From the NCBI GenBank assembly GCA_030152105.1, contig JASLIH010000434.1, positions 1 through 7,637 on the forward strand: 7,637 bases of DNA, in the 5' to 3' direction. Under the pieces are notes generated by a model. The model did no database searches. It worked only from the letters and a program-made list of their open reading frames with translations, and was not told the DNA's origin. Origin of the DNA: Actinomycetes bacterium (lineage in GTDB: Bacteria; Actinomycetota; CALGFH01). Shown here one piece after another: positions 6,515-7,637 of this stretch; the first letter of the stretch is position 1, and every line of letters begins with the position of its first letter. A program made the position numbers and the translations under genes.

Positions 6515-7458
6515 CCCGCCATGTCGTCTTCGGCACCGGCCAGGTCGGCCGCCTCGTCGCCGAGCAGCTCGCCGGCCGCGGCGTCGACGTGGTCGCGGTC
6601 AACCGCAACGGACAGGGCGAGGTCGCCGGAGCCCGCGTGCTCGGCGGCGACGCCACCGACCCGGCCTTCACCACCCGCGCCGCCGCCGGAGCGGACGTCG
6701 TCTACTTCTGCCTCAACGCCATGAACTACACCCGCTGGGTCGAGGAGTTCCCGCCCCTGCAACGGGCCGTGGTCGCCGCCGCCCAGGCCGCCGGCGCTCG
6801 CCTGGTGGTGCTCGACAACCTCTACGCCTACGGCCCTCCCGGCGGAGGTGACCTGGTCGAGTCCCTCCAGGCCCGGCCGACCTCGGCCAAGGCCGCGACC
6901 AGGGCGGCCATGACCACCGAGCTCCTCGACGTCCACCAGGCCGGGGACCTGGAGGTCGCGATCGGGCGGGCCTCGGACTACTTCGGCCCGGGGACCACCC
7001 GCTCGGCCCTTGGCGAGAGCGTCTTCGGGCCCGCACTGACCGGCCGCACCGCCCAGGTGATGGGCGACCCCGACCAGCCTCACAGCTACTCCTTCACCCC
7101 CGACGTCGCCGCCGGGCTGGTCACCCTGGCCACCCACCCAAAAGCCGCCGGCCAGATCTGGCACCTGCCGATCTCCGAGACCCGCACCACCCGCCAGGTC
7201 ATCGAGCGGATCTACCGGCTCGCCGGCCACCGGCCCCGCGTCTTCGCCGCCGGCCGCACGGCCCTGCGGCTGGCCGGGGTGGCCAGGCCCGCCCTCCGCG
7301 AGTACCTGCACACCCTCTACCAGTTCACCGGCCGCTGGGTCGTCGACGACACCAGGTTCCGGGCCAGCTTCGGCGACCAGGCCACCCCGCTTGACGACGC
7401 CCTGGCCACGACCCTTGGCTGGTACCGGGACCGCGGCGCCCACCACCAGGCCGCCTAG
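6511..7458 (+). CDS. NAD-dependent epimerase/dehydratase-like SDR protein with atypical active site
   Basis: This 315-residue protein has an extended short-chain dehydrogenase fold. The N-terminus has the Rossmann strand and glycine motif HVVFGTGQVGRLVAEQL (G8, G10, G13), an acidic GDATDP turn near residue 47, and ADVVYFCLNA near 61. DNLYAYGP (102-109) is the usual epimerase strand, and SDYFGPG plus QPHSYSFTPDVA match the substrate-binding half. The expected YxxxK is not intact: K127 lies in RPTSAKAATRA with Pro at the tyrosine position. It may therefore bind NAD(P)(H) without standard SDR catalysis, or use another residue such as Y105 or Y107; related actinobacterial epimerase-like proteins appear to share this (from memory, unverified). 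The start has AGGAGG 7 nt upstream (6498-6503) and overlaps the preceding stop by ATGA. Substrate and product are unknown. Confidence 0.88.
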   Translation: MTRHVVFGTGQVGRLVAEQLAGRGVDVVAVNRNGQGEVAGARVLGGDATDPAFTTRAAAGADVVYFCLNAMNYTRWVEEFPPLQRAVVAAAQAAGARLVVLDNLYAYGPPGGGDLVESLQARPTSAKAATRAAMTTELLDVHQAGDLEVAIGRASDYFGPGTTRSALGESVFGPALTGRTAQVMGDPDQPHSYSFTPDVAAGLVTLATHPKAAGQIWHLPISETRTTRQVIERIYRLAGHRPRVFAAGRTALRLAGVARPALREYLHTLYQFTGRWVVDDTRFRASFGDQATPLDDALATTLGWYRDRGAHHQAA

Positions 7459-7492
7459 GCCCACCGCCAGCATGACGCGAAAGGAACGCACC

Positions 7493-7637
7493 ATGACCAC
7501 CCAGACCACCCAGACCACCCGGCGCCTCGCCGCGGCAGCCATCGCCACCGCGGCCCTCCTGGCCATCGCCGGCTTCACCGCCCTCGGATCGGTCTTCGAG
7601 TACCCGCAGATCCTCAAGGAGCCGACCGCCGACATCC
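7493..7637 (+). CDS. N-terminal fragment of a membrane protein, cut by the right edge
   Basis: The first 48 codons of a gene continuing past the window. After MTTQTTQTTRR, a hydrophobic Ala-rich segment (about residues 12-33, LAAAAIATAALLAIAGF) acts as a transmembrane helix or signal anchor, then GSVFEYPQILKEPTADI follows. The VFEYPQILKEP stretch suggests a multi-pass membrane family known from actinobacteria, but I cannot name it. AAGGA lies 7 nt upstream of the ATG at 7493 (7481-7485), preferred over an in-frame ATG at 7472 that has no ribosome site. It is 34 bp after the SDR gene with no terminator, so it probably belongs to the same operon. Confidence 0.7.
   Translation, partial: MTTQTTQTTRRLAAAAIATAALLAIAGFTALGSVFEYPQILKEPTADI
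7496..7522 (+). repeat. Short 9-bp tandem repeat in the start of the last gene
   Basis: ACCACCCAG is repeated twice, followed by ACCACCCGG (8 of 9), encoding TTQTTQTTR. It is a three-unit in-frame array next to the start codon, so copy-number change would only lengthen the N-terminal tail. Confidence 0.6.

Noticed and set aside
7459..7492. Possible terminator between the SDR gene and the last gene
   Set aside because: No inverted repeat with a T-run is present; the 34-bp gap holds only a ribosome site.
5659..7635. 658-codon open frame on the minus strand across the whole right-hand operon
   Set aside because: It is antisense to genes with clear families, ribosome sites and an ATGA overlap. 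Its translation is low-complexity Gly/Val/Ala/Arg without a domain, as expected from third-position GC bias.

Overview
The window is very GC-rich and densely coded, with long antisense shadow frames. It carries an AfsR/SARP-type regulator, a TetR repressor with an adjacent medium-chain dehydrogenase, and strong AGGAGG-type ribosome sites beside genes that have none. Together these point to a chromosomal segment of an actinobacterium (Actinomycetota). I cannot place it more precisely. No tRNA, rRNA, CRISPR array, transposase or integrase was seen.

Left block (1-2451). On the minus strand a TetR repressor (621-1373) is followed after 20 bp by a DHH-family phosphoesterase that runs off the left edge. 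The ORF track does not list this phosphoesterase, because an extra base in a four-C run (GGGG on the plus strand, 489-492) splits its reading frame about 37 codons in. Divergent from tetR is a zinc-less MDR oxidoreductase (1480-2451). The spacer between them holds a near-consensus promoter (TTGACA, 17 bp, TACCTT) with two tandem CTTACAC(C/T)GTA operators, one in the promoter spacer and one across the -10 and start. A perfect 7-bp stem with a 4-nt loop follows at the start of the predicted leader. This looks like a self-contained TetR-controlled redox switch.

Middle (2441-5497, minus). A 1018-residue AfsR-like regulator has an OmpR-type DNA-binding domain, a BTAD domain, an NB-ARC/STAND ATPase and a helical-repeat C-terminus. 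Its 3' end overlaps the MDR gene tail-to-tail by 11 bp.

Right block (5575-7637, plus). Divergent from the AfsR-like gene is a tight operon of four genes: a 115-aa helical protein with no recognised function, a 6-TM membrane protein with an internal duplication, an atypical NAD(P)-binding SDR/epimerase-like protein without the usual YxxxK, and a membrane protein cut by the right edge. The 77-bp divergent spacer contains three TCG(C/T)CAGC octamers at an exact 11-bp period, the arrangement recognised by SARP-type DNA-binding domains. My reading is that the AfsR-like protein switches on this operon, probably through a leaderless transcript. This regulator, its operator and the four-gene operon form the best candidate in the window for a poorly described system. 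Its biochemical purpose cannot be read from the sequence.
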